Below are positions 34,516 through 43,879 of a DNA stretch of 64,000 bases, piece by piece (position 1 is the stretch's first letter; each line of letters begins with the position of its first letter). The notes beneath the pieces were generated by a model. That model had not been told where the DNA came from. It made no database searches and saw only the letters and a program-made list of their open reading frames with translations. A program made the position numbers and the translations under genes. This stretch comes from Actinospica acidithermotolerans (GTDB lineage: Bacteria > Actinomycetota > Actinomycetes > Streptomycetales > Catenulisporaceae), in contig NZ_JAGSOH010000016.1 of assembly GCF_018139625.1 (NCBI RefSeq), forward strand, positions 23,274 through 87,273, read 5' to 3'.

Positions 34516-35115
34516 ATGACGACCGAAGCCAGGCGCGCCGCCGGCCCCCGGAGTTTCGCGAACGTGACCCTGCGCACCGAGCGCCTGCTGCTGCGCCCCT
34601 GGGCCGAGGCCGACATCGACGCCATCACCGCGGCGTGCCAGGACCCGGAGATCCAGCGCTACGTCCCGATCCCGGCGCCGTACTCCCGCACCGACGCCGA
34701 GGTCTTCGTGCGCGAGGTACTTCCCGCGGGCCGCGCGGCGGGAACCGACGTCGTATTCGGCGTCTTCGACGCGGACACCGCCCTCCCCGTCGCGTCCGTA
34801 GGCCTGCACCGCATCAAGCACCTCGACGCCCCCTGTGGCGGCACCGCCGAGATCGGCTACTGGGCCACCCCCGCCGCCCGCGGCCTCGGCTACACCACCG
34901 AAGCCGTGCGCGAAGTCTGCCGCTGGGCCTTCGCCGACCTCGCCCTCGCCCGCGTCGAATGGCTCGCCCTCGCCGGCAACGAAGGCTCATGGCGCGTAGT
35001 CGAGAAACTGGGGTTCACGCGCGAGGGCACCCTCCGCTTCTACACAATCCAACGGGGCGCCCGCCACGACATGTGGATCGCCTCTCTCCTGAGAAGTGAG
35101 GCGAAGCTGGGCTGA
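34516..35115 (+). CDS. GNAT-family N-acetyltransferase (RimJ-like)
   Basis: A 199-residue GNAT protein. ERLLLRPWAEADIDAITAAC is the first beta-alpha unit; EIGYWATPAARGLGYTTEAV contains the acetyl-CoA loop; EWLALAGNEGSWRVVEKLGF is the last conserved motif. Members of this RimJ/RimL-like group acetylate protein N-termini or small amines. The ATG at 34516 gives the normal length. It is divergent from the second LmbU gene; self-resistance by acetylating a cluster product is possible but only a guess. Confidence 0.88.
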   Translation: MTTEARRAAGPRSFANVTLRTERLLLRPWAEADIDAITAACQDPEIQRYVPIPAPYSRTDAEVFVREVLPAGRAAGTDVVFGVFDADTALPVASVGLHRIKHLDAPCGGTAEIGYWATPAARGLGYTTEAVREVCRWAFADLALARVEWLALAGNEGSWRVVEKLGFTREGTLRFYTIQRGARHDMWIASLLRSEAKLG

Positions 35116-35600
35116 CGTGCGATCGAGCCGCCGTTCTTGGCCGGGCAGCACCCCGTGGAGAGGACACCAGCCCCGAGGAGCGTATGGCCCAGCGGGAAGC
35201 ACTGATCGCCCAGATGGGGCCGCCCCGCTACTTCCGCATACAGACGGACGGGTCGATGGTGGAGATCACTGGCCCGTAAAAGTCGACAGGTGCCGAGTGC
35301 CGCCGCAGTGGCCGCTCTCAGCGTTCGTGCAGGCGACGGCGTATTGCGCAGCGTTCCACCCGGCCGTGGTGGAGGTTCACTGAACCAGGGGTCACGTCCA
35401 GGGACGTGGTGTACGGGCCGAGCCTAACGCCCTGCTCGCCCTGGCCCACGTGGACCGCGGCTACGTCATGTTCGAGGGCCGCATCACCCGCGAGACCCCC
35501 GCCGTCGAGTTGCAGTTGAGCGGGGAGGTGCGTGCGGCACTGGGAGTGAGATAAGGTCCGCTCGCTATATTCGGAGCTTCAGTTCGTGGGGGGTGCGGCC
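35116..35600. other. Gene-poor stretch with decayed sequence
   Basis: Between the GNAT and stalk-protein genes I find no intact gene. GAGGAG followed by an ATG at 35184 begins a 31-codon open frame, MAQREALIAQMGPPRYFRIQ and onward, with no recognisable product. A short livF-like remnant is annotated separately at 35420-35554. The stretch looks like the scar of a past rearrangement. Confidence 0.5.
35420..35554 (+). pseudogene. C-terminal remnant of a LivF-type ABC ATPase
   Basis: The frame ending at the TAA of 35552-35554 reads ALLALAHVDRGYVMFEGRIT, then RETPAVELQLSGEVRAALG. This matches the end of branched-chain amino acid ATPases (ALALADRGYVLENGRI type) after the switch region. No Walker motifs remain and no start codon precedes it. 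It is a fragment of about 44 codons. Confidence 0.55.
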
Positions 35601-36416
35601 GTGAAGGTTGGGACGCGGCGGTATGCAGTGGTTGCGCTGGTTACGGTGGGGTGGCTGGGTTTTGGGTGCGCCGCGCAAGCGGATACGGTCGACGGCGTGA
35701 CGGTGCCGCATGCGGACCTCACCCAGGGGACCGGGACGCAGAGCGTGGACATCACGATCTCATCCAGCTCCCTCGTCGTGGGGCGCTCGGTCCAGGTCGT
35801 CGTGTCGACCACGTCCGTGGCCACCGGTATCTCCGCTTCCGGCGCCGGGGGGACGTGCTCGGGCTCGTCCGGCGGCTGGATTTGCGTTCCCAGCAGCTCG
35901 GTGTGGCGTGCAGGGGTGATTCGGCTGTACGTGAGTACCGCGACCGCGATGCCGTGCTGTGGGAGCGACCCCCTTAGCGTCCAAATTGTGGGCGACGGAA
36001 TGCCGGTCGACATCTACGGCTCCATCCACGTCGGCGCGCCCCTGGTGACTTCGGCGCCCACGACCAGCGCACCGAAGATCCAGCCGACCACTGCAGCGCC
36101 CGCCACTGCCGTACGGGCGAGCACGCACTCGGCGGCAACGGTCGAGGCTTCCACCACAACCGCGAGTCCATCGGCATCTGCGACTCACACGTCCGCGAAG
36201 CCCTCCACTTCGCCGACCGTGAAGGCAGTCGTCACCACATCACCGACCATAACCGTGTCCAGCGCACCGGCCGTCGCCGATACGGCGGACGCCGGTTCCT
36301 CGTCGGCGGGAGCGATCGTCGCCGAGTTCCTAGCCGCCGCGCTGCTCCTCGGGGCAGTTGCAGGTGCGTGGATCTGGCGTTCCAAGCGTCGGCAGGACCC
36401 GGATACGTCCGCCTGA
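35601..36416 (+). CDS. Secreted Ser/Thr-rich stalk protein with C-terminal membrane anchor
   Basis: About 271 residues starting at the GTG at 35601, which has GGGGG upstream. It has a signal peptide (VGTRRYAVVALVTVGWLGFG, cleavage probably after AQA), a small beta-rich head (about 35-140) with two Cys pairs (GTCSGSSGGWICVP and MPCCG), and a Ser/Thr/Pro/Ala-rich stalk (about 150-235). A C-terminal transmembrane helix (VAEFLAAALLLGAVAGAWIW) and a basic tail RSKRRQ follow. The layout is that of an outward-facing protein anchored at the actinobacterial membrane or wall. No LPXTG motif is seen. The function is unknown. Confidence 0.75.
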   Translation: MKVGTRRYAVVALVTVGWLGFGCAAQADTVDGVTVPHADLTQGTGTQSVDITISSSSLVVGRSVQVVVSTTSVATGISASGAGGTCSGSSGGWICVPSSSVWRAGVIRLYVSTATAMPCCGSDPLSVQIVGDGMPVDIYGSIHVGAPLVTSAPTTSAPKIQPTTAAPATAVRASTHSAATVEASTTTASPSASATHTSAKPSTSPTVKAVVTTSPTITVSSAPAVADTADAGSSSAGAIVAEFLAAALLLGAVAGAWIWRSKRRQDPDTSA

Positions 36417-36446
36417 TGGCAGCTTCCCGGTCTGCCCGCTCCGCAG

Positions 36447-36934
36447 GGAGGGCCCGATCGCGAGCCCCACCCCCGCGACCACCGACCACGCCGCCATCGC
36501 CCGGTTCCGCTCGCGCCGACCGGGGAAGGACGTGGCGAGAATCGCAAGGCTCTGCAGCAGCATCAACGCCGCGCCGCCGCCCTGCACGACGCGCCCGGCC
36601 AGCAGCACGGTCAGTGTCGGGGCGAGCGCGCAGGCCGCCGAACCGAGGACGAAGACCGCGATACCCGTCCGGAACAGCCGCCGCCTGCCGTACCGGTCGC
36701 CGAGTGTTCCGCCAGTGAGCAGCAGAGCTGTGAAGGCCAGGTTGTACGCGTCGACGACCATTGCAGGCCACTGAGATCACCGGCGAGCTGCCGGGGGATG
36801 GCGGGTAGCGCCAGATTCACCGCCTGGGTGTCCAGCTGGCCGAGCAACAGGGCGAGGCAGGTCGTGGCTAGCGTGATGCCAGGGTGCCGGGGCGGCCTGA
36901 CCGCCGGGCTCGGCTCGCGGCCCAAGGGCCTCAT
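36447..36934 (-). pseudogene. MFS transporter (DHA2 type) pseudogene
   Basis: The leftward frame from 36934 reads TCLALLLGQLDTQAVNLALP up to LQW and then shifts. One missing G at about 36764 (TGGTC for TGGGTC) moves the reading to MVVDAYNLAFTALLLTGGTL, then GDRYGRRRLF. This is the helix 1-4 region of an EmrB/QacA-like drug exporter. After GLAIGPSL (about 36447) the homology stops, and the remaining ten or so helices are absent. It abuts the end of the STAND gene. One frameshift plus truncation makes it a clear pseudogene. Confidence 0.8.
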
Positions 36935-36949
36935 AGCGCCAGTGATCTT

Positions 36950-39900
36950 TCATCTGCAGACAGCTGGCTCTGGTTCTCCGGGTGCGTAGCGGGCCCAGTC
37001 GGAGGCGGAGACTGCGCCGGCTTCGCTACATAGGGCGTTGTAGGGGTCGGCCCAGATATTCGGGTCCCATGACTGCAAGACGCCCTGTTGGTTGAGCGAG
37101 AGAAGCCTGGTACCTCCGTAGCTGAATATCACCCGTACCGTGTCGCCGTCCGTGTCCGCGGTGATGGGTGTGCCCACCTGGCGGCCGGTCTTCGGGTCGA
37201 TCAGGCGGACGGTGCCGTCGTAGTCGGCGGTGGCCAGCAGCGATCCGGTGGGGTTGAAGGCCAGATCGAACAGCCCGGTGTGGTCCACGGTGATCGGCGC
37301 GGCGATTTCGTGGTCGGCTGACGCGTCCCACAGTTGGACGACGCCGTTGCCGTTCCCGACCGCCAGAATCGACCCGTCCGGGCTGTAGGCGACCGAGTTC
37401 TCGCCGTGTGTCTTGCGCGTGGAGTCGTCGATGGGGCTGCCGATCTCCTTTTGGGTGAGCGTGTCCCAGAGGCGGACGGTGCCGGTGTCGTCGATCGTGG
37501 CGAGCACCGTGCCACTGGGGTTGAACGCGGCCGCGACGTCGGTGGTCACGTCTCCGGCGTCGGCGGGCGCGCCGATCGCCGTTCGCGTGGACGTGTTCCA
37601 CAGGCGCATCGTGCCGTCCGATGTGAAGACGGCCAGTATCTGGCTGTCGGGGCTGAAGACCAGGGCGGTGACCGCCGCGGTCCCGCCGACGCCCTCCAGC
37701 GGAAGGGGGGAGCCGATCTCGTGGCCGGTGCGGATGTCCCAGAGATGCAGGGTCGTCCGGTCGTCCACCGTGGCGAGGATCCGGCTGGACGGGTCCAGCG
37801 CGTCTTCCCACACTCCGCCGTCCACCGTATCGCTGATCGCGGGGCCGTAGGAGAGGTCGGTGAGCGGATCCCAGGTATGTGCCGCGTAGCCGCCACCGCC
37901 GCTGACGAGAACGTCCCCCGTCACATCGGATTCCGTCGAGAACGGATCGGCCGTTTCGGAGGCGCCGACGGGGCGGCTGGTGATCGGGTTCCACAGCCTG
38001 AGCGTCCCATTCCCGCCGGCGATCGCCATTTCGGTCCCGGAGGGGTTGTACGCGATCGCGTGGACGGCGCTCGGCGACACACTCATCGGTGTCCCGAGTT
38101 CCTGTCCGGTCGCAGTGCTCCACTGCCTGACGACTCCGGCGTCGTCAGCGGTGGCGAGAACGCCTCCGGCGGGGTCGAACGCGACCAGTTGCATTCCCGC
38201 GTGATCGGCGCTCGCGCTGATGGATGGCCCGATCTGCCGCTGGTTCTGCGGGTTCCATAGTTGGGCGACACCGCCGCTTACGGCTGTAGCGAGCACGGTG
38301 CCCCGGGGGTTGAACGCTACGTCGACGGTGAGTGTGACGGATCCCGGAGTCGACGTCTGCGGCGTGATGGCCTCTCCGATTTCCTGCTGCGTCGCGGTAC
38401 TCCAGAGGCGCACCGCGCCGTCCTGGCTACCGGTGGCCAACAGACTGCCGCTTGGGTTGAGCGCGATCGACTGCACCGGGTGAGCCTCCGGGTTGGATAC
38501 GGGCATTGTGATGGTGTGGCCGATCTGTCGGCGTGTGGCGGGGTTCCACAGACGCACTCCGTCCGCGCCGCCGACGGCGAGAATCGAGCCCGAAGCGTTG
38601 AACGCGAGCGCCTCGACGGCGAATGCGCCATCGGCCGGACCGAGTGTGGCGATCGGCTTGCCGGAGGCCGCGTTCCACAGGCGAACCGCTCCATTACCCT
38701 CAGCCGTCGCCAACAGACTGCCGTCGGGGCTGAAGGCGATCGCCAGGACTCCGGGACCGCTGGATCCGGTGTCGATCGCCGAGCCGTGGCGGGCTCCCGC
38801 GGAGGGGTCCCAGAGTCGGAGCATGCCGTAGTTGTCGCCGCTCGCCAGCAATGATCCGGTCTGATTGAAGGCGACGGTATCAATCGTTCCCGCGTGGCCG
38901 ATGAGCATGCCGTCCTGCTCCTGCTCGGTCAGCAGCGAGGCCATCGCGGCGGTTGACTGTGGTGTCGGGGAGACCGCCCACGAGGCCGCGGCGAGTTGCC
39001 GGGCCAGGAGCGGGTCGGTCTGATCCAGCCCCGTCGCCTCCGCGGCGAGCTGACGCGAGAGGGCGACGCTGTGCTGAGCCTTCGCGGCCGCGGCCGAGTC
39101 GCGCGCCGAGCTTGCATTGACGCCGGCCACGATCGCCGAGGTCCCGGCCAGCAGGGCCAGCACAGAAAGCACCGCGATGACCAGCCGCCTCCGGTGAGCG
39201 GCTCGACGGGCGGCGGTCCTTCCCGAATCGAGGAAGTCCTCAGCGGTGCCGGGCAGGAATGGCGCTCGCTCCGGGTCGGCCGCCCACCGTGCCAGGACCG
39301 CGTCCATCTCGGCGATCCGACCCGGTCGGTAGAGATAGGCGGGGTCCCTGCGTTCCCTCTCCCACGTCTCGGCGTCCGCGACGACCTGACTGTAGAGCAC
39401 GCGGTCCACGAGGTCGGACTCGATCCAGCCGCGCAGTTCGTTCCAGGCGTTGAGTAAGACTTCGTGCGCGATCTGGACATACTCGCGGTCCAGCAGGAGC
39501 AGGCGCCTGCGGGCGAACGCCTCGATGACCGCGTCGACCTCGCCTCGCGCTCCGGCAGCCGCCTGATAGAGCTCCGCACGTGTGCAGCGCCGCCTGACGG
39601 GTCTCTGCTCCCCGTCCACGACGACGAGGACCAGCCGGTAGAACACGGCCTGAGTGATCGCCCGCCGGCGCTCGTTCATCGAGCCGTACACGCTCTGGGC
39701 GCTCCGATCGACCGCATCGACGAGTCCGCCGGCCCGTCGATAAGCGGCGAGCGTCAGCACACCGCCCTCTCGGTACTCCCACGCGGACGCCATCGCCTGG
39801 GAAACCAGCGGCAGGACCCCGCTCTCCAGCCCCGTTGTGGCGCGCGGGTCCCCGGCCTCGTGTACCACCGCCTCCACGAGCCGGGGATCGACCTGGACCT

Positions 39901-41278
39901 CGGCCTCCGCCGCCGGGCCGTTGATCGCCTCCCCGAGCTCCGCCGAGGACATGGCGCGAACAGTGAACAGGTTGACATTCGGATCAGGGCCCTGCCAGGG
40001 CAGCTCCAGGGCCCGGTCCAGGAAGTCGCCGCGCACCGCGATCGCGACGAGGCCGGGCGCCTGCTCCTCGGAGTCGACGGGAACAGTCGAGATCGCGTTC
40101 ACCGCCTCGATGAAGCGCATCCGTTGCGCATAGCCCTCCGGGTCGGGCGGAACGAGCGTGAACAGTTCCTCGAACTGGTCGATGATCAGCAGCAGGCGGC
40201 CCGCACCCGCGGCCACGGCGGCGAGTTCCGCCGCCGTCGTGGGATCGAGCATGAGCTTGTTGTAGACCAGCCGCGCATCCTGCCCGCTCATCTCGGCGAG
40301 GTGAGCGGCGAGTTCCGCCAGGGGCTGGCGGGTCGGGGTCAGCACGCGGCACGGCCATCGAGCGGAGCCCGGTCCGAGTGCGTTGCGGGTTAGTTGCGGG
40401 AGGAGTCCCGCGCGCAGCAGCGAGGTCTTCCCCGAGCCGGAAGCGCCCGTGACGATGAGCACGCCGCCGCCCGAGAGGCGGTCGGCGAGAGCCACGCACA
40501 ACTGGCGTGTAAGGGTTCGGCGCCCGTAGAAGATCTTTGCTTCGTGCTGGGTGAATGCCGCGAGCCCGAGATAGGGGCAGCCGGACCAGGCGGGGCCGCT
40601 CGCGCCCGTCCCCGGCATTGATGCCGAATCGCGCTGCCAGAGAAATTCGCGAATCTGGGCCAGCACGAGGCTTTGCTCCCGCATGCGTTCGCTCTCGACG
40701 CGGTACTCGGCGCGGTGTTCGCGCAGGGATGCCTCGATCCTCAGCGTCGCGTCGCGGATATCGGATCCGAGGAACGCGAACTCAGAGAACTGCCGACCCA
40801 CCTCGGTCAAACCGTGTGCCACGGTGAGGCGCACGCCCTCCTCCGCCGCGGCGATCTGCTCGACCACGACCCTGCCGGCCTCGGACTCCCGGAGCAGCTG
40901 AGCGGTCGCCTCGCGAAGCGCCGCCCCTGACGCATCCGCACGGCTCAGAGCCTCCTCGAGCCGACTCGCCAGCTCACCGGTGAGCGCTTCCTCGGACGGG
41001 TCGTCCTCCGCACTGCCGTCGCGCAGCGTATCGATGGACTTCAACAGCACGTCGGCCAAGGCCTCCGCACCGATGTTCCCGGCGAGGCCGAGTCCAGCGA
41101 GCGCGAGCGGGCCGAGTGCGACGACCGCCGTGGCGAACGGCGCGAGGGCGCCGGCACACAGCATCGCGACCAAGGAGATGCCTGCGGCGTTCCGCAGACC
41201 CCCAGCCCTGGCCAAGGCGCGGCGCATCGCCGAGCGCGCCCGGGCCGGAGCCTGCGCGCCCTCCTCTTGCATCGACAT
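36950..41278 (-). CDS. nSTAND1-type NTPase with two WD40 propellers
   Basis: A 1442-residue protein. Residues 30-70 are hydrophobic (two helices) and 90-215 a coiled coil. The nSTAND1 entry motif CPYLGLAAFTQHEAKIFYGR is at 234-253; Walker A GASGSGKT is at 278-285; Walker B LLLIIDQFEE has D367. A helical C-terminal NTPase part extends to 690, with one transmembrane helix at about 699-720 (LVIAVLSVLALLAGTSAIV). From 793 there are 14 WD40 blades, enough for two seven-blade propellers. GGAGG lies 6 bp before ATG 41278. Such proteins are signal-transducing switches, often in defence or development; the WD40 part would sense a ligand. It follows a small membrane-tethered gene by 17 bp. Confidence 0.9.
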   Translation of the reverse strand: MSMQEEGAQAPARARSAMRRALARAGGLRNAAGISLVAMLCAGALAPFATAVVALGPLALAGLGLAGNIGAEALADVLLKSIDTLRDGSAEDDPSEEALTGELASRLEEALSRADASGAALREATAQLLRESEAGRVVVEQIAAAEEGVRLTVAHGLTEVGRQFSEFAFLGSDIRDATLRIEASLREHRAEYRVESERMREQSLVLAQIREFLWQRDSASMPGTGASGPAWSGCPYLGLAAFTQHEAKIFYGRRTLTRQLCVALADRLSGGGVLIVTGASGSGKTSLLRAGLLPQLTRNALGPGSARWPCRVLTPTRQPLAELAAHLAEMSGQDARLVYNKLMLDPTTAAELAAVAAGAGRLLLIIDQFEELFTLVPPDPEGYAQRMRFIEAVNAISTVPVDSEEQAPGLVAIAVRGDFLDRALELPWQGPDPNVNLFTVRAMSSAELGEAINGPAAEAEVQVDPRLVEAVVHEAGDPRATTGLESGVLPLVSQAMASAWEYREGGVLTLAAYRRAGGLVDAVDRSAQSVYGSMNERRRAITQAVFYRLVLVVVDGEQRPVRRRCTRAELYQAAAGARGEVDAVIEAFARRRLLLLDREYVQIAHEVLLNAWNELRGWIESDLVDRVLYSQVVADAETWERERRDPAYLYRPGRIAEMDAVLARWAADPERAPFLPGTAEDFLDSGRTAARRAAHRRRLVIAVLSVLALLAGTSAIVAGVNASSARDSAAAAKAQHSVALSRQLAAEATGLDQTDPLLARQLAAASWAVSPTPQSTAAMASLLTEQEQDGMLIGHAGTIDTVAFNQTGSLLASGDNYGMLRLWDPSAGARHGSAIDTGSSGPGVLAIAFSPDGSLLATAEGNGAVRLWNAASGKPIATLGPADGAFAVEALAFNASGSILAVGGADGVRLWNPATRRQIGHTITMPVSNPEAHPVQSIALNPSGSLLATGSQDGAVRLWSTATQQEIGEAITPQTSTPGSVTLTVDVAFNPRGTVLATAVSGGVAQLWNPQNQRQIGPSISASADHAGMQLVAFDPAGGVLATADDAGVVRQWSTATGQELGTPMSVSPSAVHAIAYNPSGTEMAIAGGNGTLRLWNPITSRPVGASETADPFSTESDVTGDVLVSGGGGYAAHTWDPLTDLSYGPAISDTVDGGVWEDALDPSSRILATVDDRTTLHLWDIRTGHEIGSPLPLEGVGGTAAVTALVFSPDSQILAVFTSDGTMRLWNTSTRTAIGAPADAGDVTTDVAAAFNPSGTVLATIDDTGTVRLWDTLTQKEIGSPIDDSTRKTHGENSVAYSPDGSILAVGNGNGVVQLWDASADHEIAAPITVDHTGLFDLAFNPTGSLLATADYDGTVRLIDPKTGRQVGTPITADTDGDTVRVIFSYGGTRLLSLNQQGVLQSWDPNIWADPYNALCSEAGAVSASDWARYAPGEPEPAVCR

Positions 41279-41295
41279 TCCAGCCTCCCTCGGCG

Positions 41296-41793
41296 TCAGT
41301 TCCGCGAAAGAACGCCGTCATCCTCCATGCTCACCGCGGGTGAGACCGCATAGAACTCGGTCACCCCGCTCTTGAGCAGCGTGAGCGCGACGTCGCCGTC
41401 GTTGCAGGGCCCGCTCATCACCTGGCCGTACAGCAGACCGGTGCCATCACGCCCCAAGCCGACGAACGTATACGAACCCGTGCACAGCGTGGATCCGGTC
41501 TGCACATCGAGGTATTCGAACGTTCCGACCTGCTGTCCCGCGACTCCACCCGTTATCCGCGCGCGCAGTTCGTCTTCCCCGGCGGCGACTCCGCTCTGGT
41601 GCCCCGTCACCGTGCCGGTCCAGGAGCCGACCAGGTCAACGCTCAACCGCGGGGCGGCGGCGGTACCGTGGCTCCCTTTCGCCTCGCCGAACCACACGAG
41701 CAGCCCGATGGTCGCCGCCACGGCGACGACGATCGGAACGAGCAGCATTCTCCGACGTCCTCGGTGGGTCTCAGGGTGGTCGAGTAATGCCAT
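41296..41793 (-). CDS. Membrane-tethered lipocalin-like hypothetical protein
   Basis: A 165-residue protein with a basic N-terminus (HPETHRGRRR), one transmembrane helix (MLLVPIVVAVAATIGLLVWF) and an outer beta domain starting DLVGSWTGTVTG. This domain has several strands, including GQQVGTFEYLDVQTGSTLC and YGQVMSGPCNDG, and two Cys that may pair. Domains of this kind are common next to, or fused to, actinobacterial kinases and STAND proteins. It is directly upstream of the STAND gene and probably cotranscribed, so it may be its sensor partner. The function is inferred from context only. Confidence 0.7.
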   Translation of the reverse strand: MALLDHPETHRGRRRMLLVPIVVAVAATIGLLVWFGEAKGSHGTAAAPRLSVDLVGSWTGTVTGHQSGVAAGEDELRARITGGVAGQQVGTFEYLDVQTGSTLCTGSYTFVGLGRDGTGLLYGQVMSGPCNDGDVALTLLKSGVTEFYAVSPAVSMEDDGVLSRN

Positions 41794-42345
41794 GGTGCTC
41801 CTTCTCGGCTCGTGGCTGACGGGCGCAGCGATGTCCGGGAACCTTAGTCGGAGTGCTCAGGGAGCGGTCCCGCCGCCACCCCCTCGCGCTTCTCCAGCCT
41901 GGCTGGGCCGACAGTCTGGTTCCCCGGAGCCGTCCCAGGGCCGTCGAAGCCACACGTCGTCGAGTTCTACTATGCCCCCGTATCCCGGATAGGCGGCGTC
42001 GGACGCGCAGGACGGCGAGAAATTGCCCGAGGACCGGGGAGCGCTTTCAACCGAACAGCCGGGGTTGATGAGTCCCGATTCCCCCGCTCCCGCCTGCCCC
42101 GGCATGGAACTCAAGCGCCTGTTCATCTTGCCGCACGCACGCGGCACCGGTCTCGCCGACGCACCGCTCCTGAAGCTAACATCTATTAGCCTCCGTCTTT
42201 CGCTAAGCGTGTGAGTTCGTGGTCTGAGGCTTCGGGTGGGTGGCTCGTTGGCGTGCGCGGCTTTCGGGCATGGCGAAGCACCGACGCGTCGGCCGGGTTC
42301 TTCCTTGTTCCTTCGGGTCGTGCTCGGTCGGGACGTTGTGGCCGG
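41794..42345. other. Intergenic stretch next to the IS1380-type transposase
   Basis: I find no convincing gene in this 552-bp gap. The 42150-42215 part is less GC-rich than its surroundings (TAACATCTATTAGCC near 42178), which suggests a junction at the end of the insertion sequence. The left end of the element must lie here. I see only a weak 11-12 bp inverted match (TCGTGGTC-TGA at 42217 with its complement near 43840) and no target duplication. Confidence 0.4.
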
Positions 42346-43761
42346 TCAGCTGGTGACTGGGCGAGGGAGTTGGGCGAGCGTGGCGAAGGCTGCGGCCAAC
42401 TGGCTTGCCCAGGGCCAGGTCGAGGCGATGTGCAGCGTCGTCTGTCTGGCGGATCTCGTGATTCTCGCGGCGACGTGCAGAAGCCGGTATCGCAGCTTCT
42501 TGGGCTCGGCGCGTGCGAGAGCGCCATCGAGCAGCAGCATCCGCATCCACGCGGTCAGGTCGATGCCGGTCAACGCGAGCTCGAGCCAGGCCTGGTTGAT
42601 CGCGTAGTCGCGGGAGGGGAAGCGCCCGAAGCCCGAGTCCTTGCCGCATCGGATGCGGTCCTCGACTCGGGCGTGTGCGCGGTGGCGGGCTTCGATCCAG
42701 GTCAGCGGACCGTGGCTTGGCGGGGTGTCGGTGGCGATGACCTGGTGGCGGTAGCCCTCGATGGTGTCGAACAGGCTCAGTTGGGCGCCGGGGTGCGGGC
42801 GCTCGCGCCGTACCAGGAATCGGGTGCCTGCGGGCAGGTGCGTGCCGTATCCGTAGAGCAGTCCGGTCAGCTCGGCGACCTCGGCGCCGTCGCGTACCTG
42901 CCCGTCGGCCTCGATCGCGGGGTACCACGCGCTCGCCGGCAACGCGGTGATCGCCGCCCGGATCTGCTCGTCGACCGGGGCGCCGACCGAGAAGCGGACA
43001 TCGACGCCCTGTTCGCGCAGGGTCCTGATGTGGGCGAGGAACGCATGCGTGCAGCCGGCGGTATCCGCTCTGACCAGGACCGGCGTGCCGTGCCGGTGCT
43101 CGTCGGGGAGCTGGGCCAGGGCCAGGTCGAGCGCTTCGACGTGGTCGGCGGCGGTGTTGGACCCGGCACGCCCGGGGCGCAGGATTCCGGCGAGAGCCTC
43201 GCCGGTGTTGTCCAGGAAGCACAAGAGCGGGTGATAGCCGAACGTCCGCTTCCAGGTGGGCGTGGCGTTCTCCTTCTCCGAGTGGCAGAGCACGATGGTC
43301 GCGTCGATGTCCACCACCAGCCCGGGTATGACTCGACCAGCCGCCTTGGCCTGTGGGAACGTCCCACGCGTCTCGGCGTGCTGTGCCCAGGCCAGTTCCC
43401 TGGCCACCGCCCGTGCCCCACGCAGCCGGGCGATTCCCGCAGCGTCGATCGAGTTCAGCACCCGCCACGCGGTCGGATCCGAGGCGACCGGTCCGAACAC
43501 CTCAGGCTGCTCGCGCAGCACCGCGAGGTCGCTGATCGCCTCACCGCCGTCGGCGAGCAGCACGGCGAGATCCACCGCGACGCGCCCCGGCGCGTGCCCG
43601 CCCGAACGCTGACGCGTTGGCGCGAGCGCGTCAACGAACCCAGACTCCAACCCGGTGACCTCGGCCAGATCCGCCAGCAGCCGGGAACCGGTACGCCCGA
43701 CCACACCCCGTCCGTCTCCCGAGACGATCAGACGCGGACGCGAGAACCCTGTAGCGTTCAC
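42346..43761 (-). CDS. IS1380-family transposase
   Basis: A 471-residue DDE transposase, apparently intact. The N-terminal part is MNATGFSRPRLIVSGDGRGV. The first catalytic Asp region is GLVVDIDATIVLCHSEKENA (about 150-169), the second is VLVRADTAGCTHAFL (about 225-239), and the C-terminal Glu lies in the GRFPSRDYAINQAWLELALT region, the IS1380 hallmark. It is probably cut-and-paste, with terminal repeats expected 50-150 bp outside the gene. The gene is not frameshifted, so the element may still be active. Its boundaries are not certain. Confidence 0.9.
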   Translation of the reverse strand: MNATGFSRPRLIVSGDGRGVVGRTGSRLLADLAEVTGLESGFVDALAPTRQRSGGHAPGRVAVDLAVLLADGGEAISDLAVLREQPEVFGPVASDPTAWRVLNSIDAAGIARLRGARAVARELAWAQHAETRGTFPQAKAAGRVIPGLVVDIDATIVLCHSEKENATPTWKRTFGYHPLLCFLDNTGEALAGILRPGRAGSNTAADHVEALDLALAQLPDEHRHGTPVLVRADTAGCTHAFLAHIRTLREQGVDVRFSVGAPVDEQIRAAITALPASAWYPAIEADGQVRDGAEVAELTGLLYGYGTHLPAGTRFLVRRERPHPGAQLSLFDTIEGYRHQVIATDTPPSHGPLTWIEARHRAHARVEDRIRCGKDSGFGRFPSRDYAINQAWLELALTGIDLTAWMRMLLLDGALARAEPKKLRYRLLHVAARITRSARQTTLHIASTWPWASQLAAAFATLAQLPRPVTS

Positions 43762-43879
43762 CCGGAGAGTGCTCCTTGCACTGGACGATCAAAGCCTTAG
43801 ACAAGCCGATCATCCCAGGTCAAGGGGCACTTTTGCGTATCAGGACCACGATCCGGACGCCACTAACGAACGGGCGAGG

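Noticed and set aside
41857..42147. 96-codon leftward frame between the tethered protein and the transposase
   Set aside because: No family resemblance, no ribosome binding site, and Gly/Pro/Ser-rich composition; treated as non-coding.
42217..43851. Weak inverted match TCGTGGTC-TGA as the ends of the IS1380 element
   Set aside because: Only 11-12 bp with a gap, and no direct target duplication beside it; too weak to set the element boundaries.
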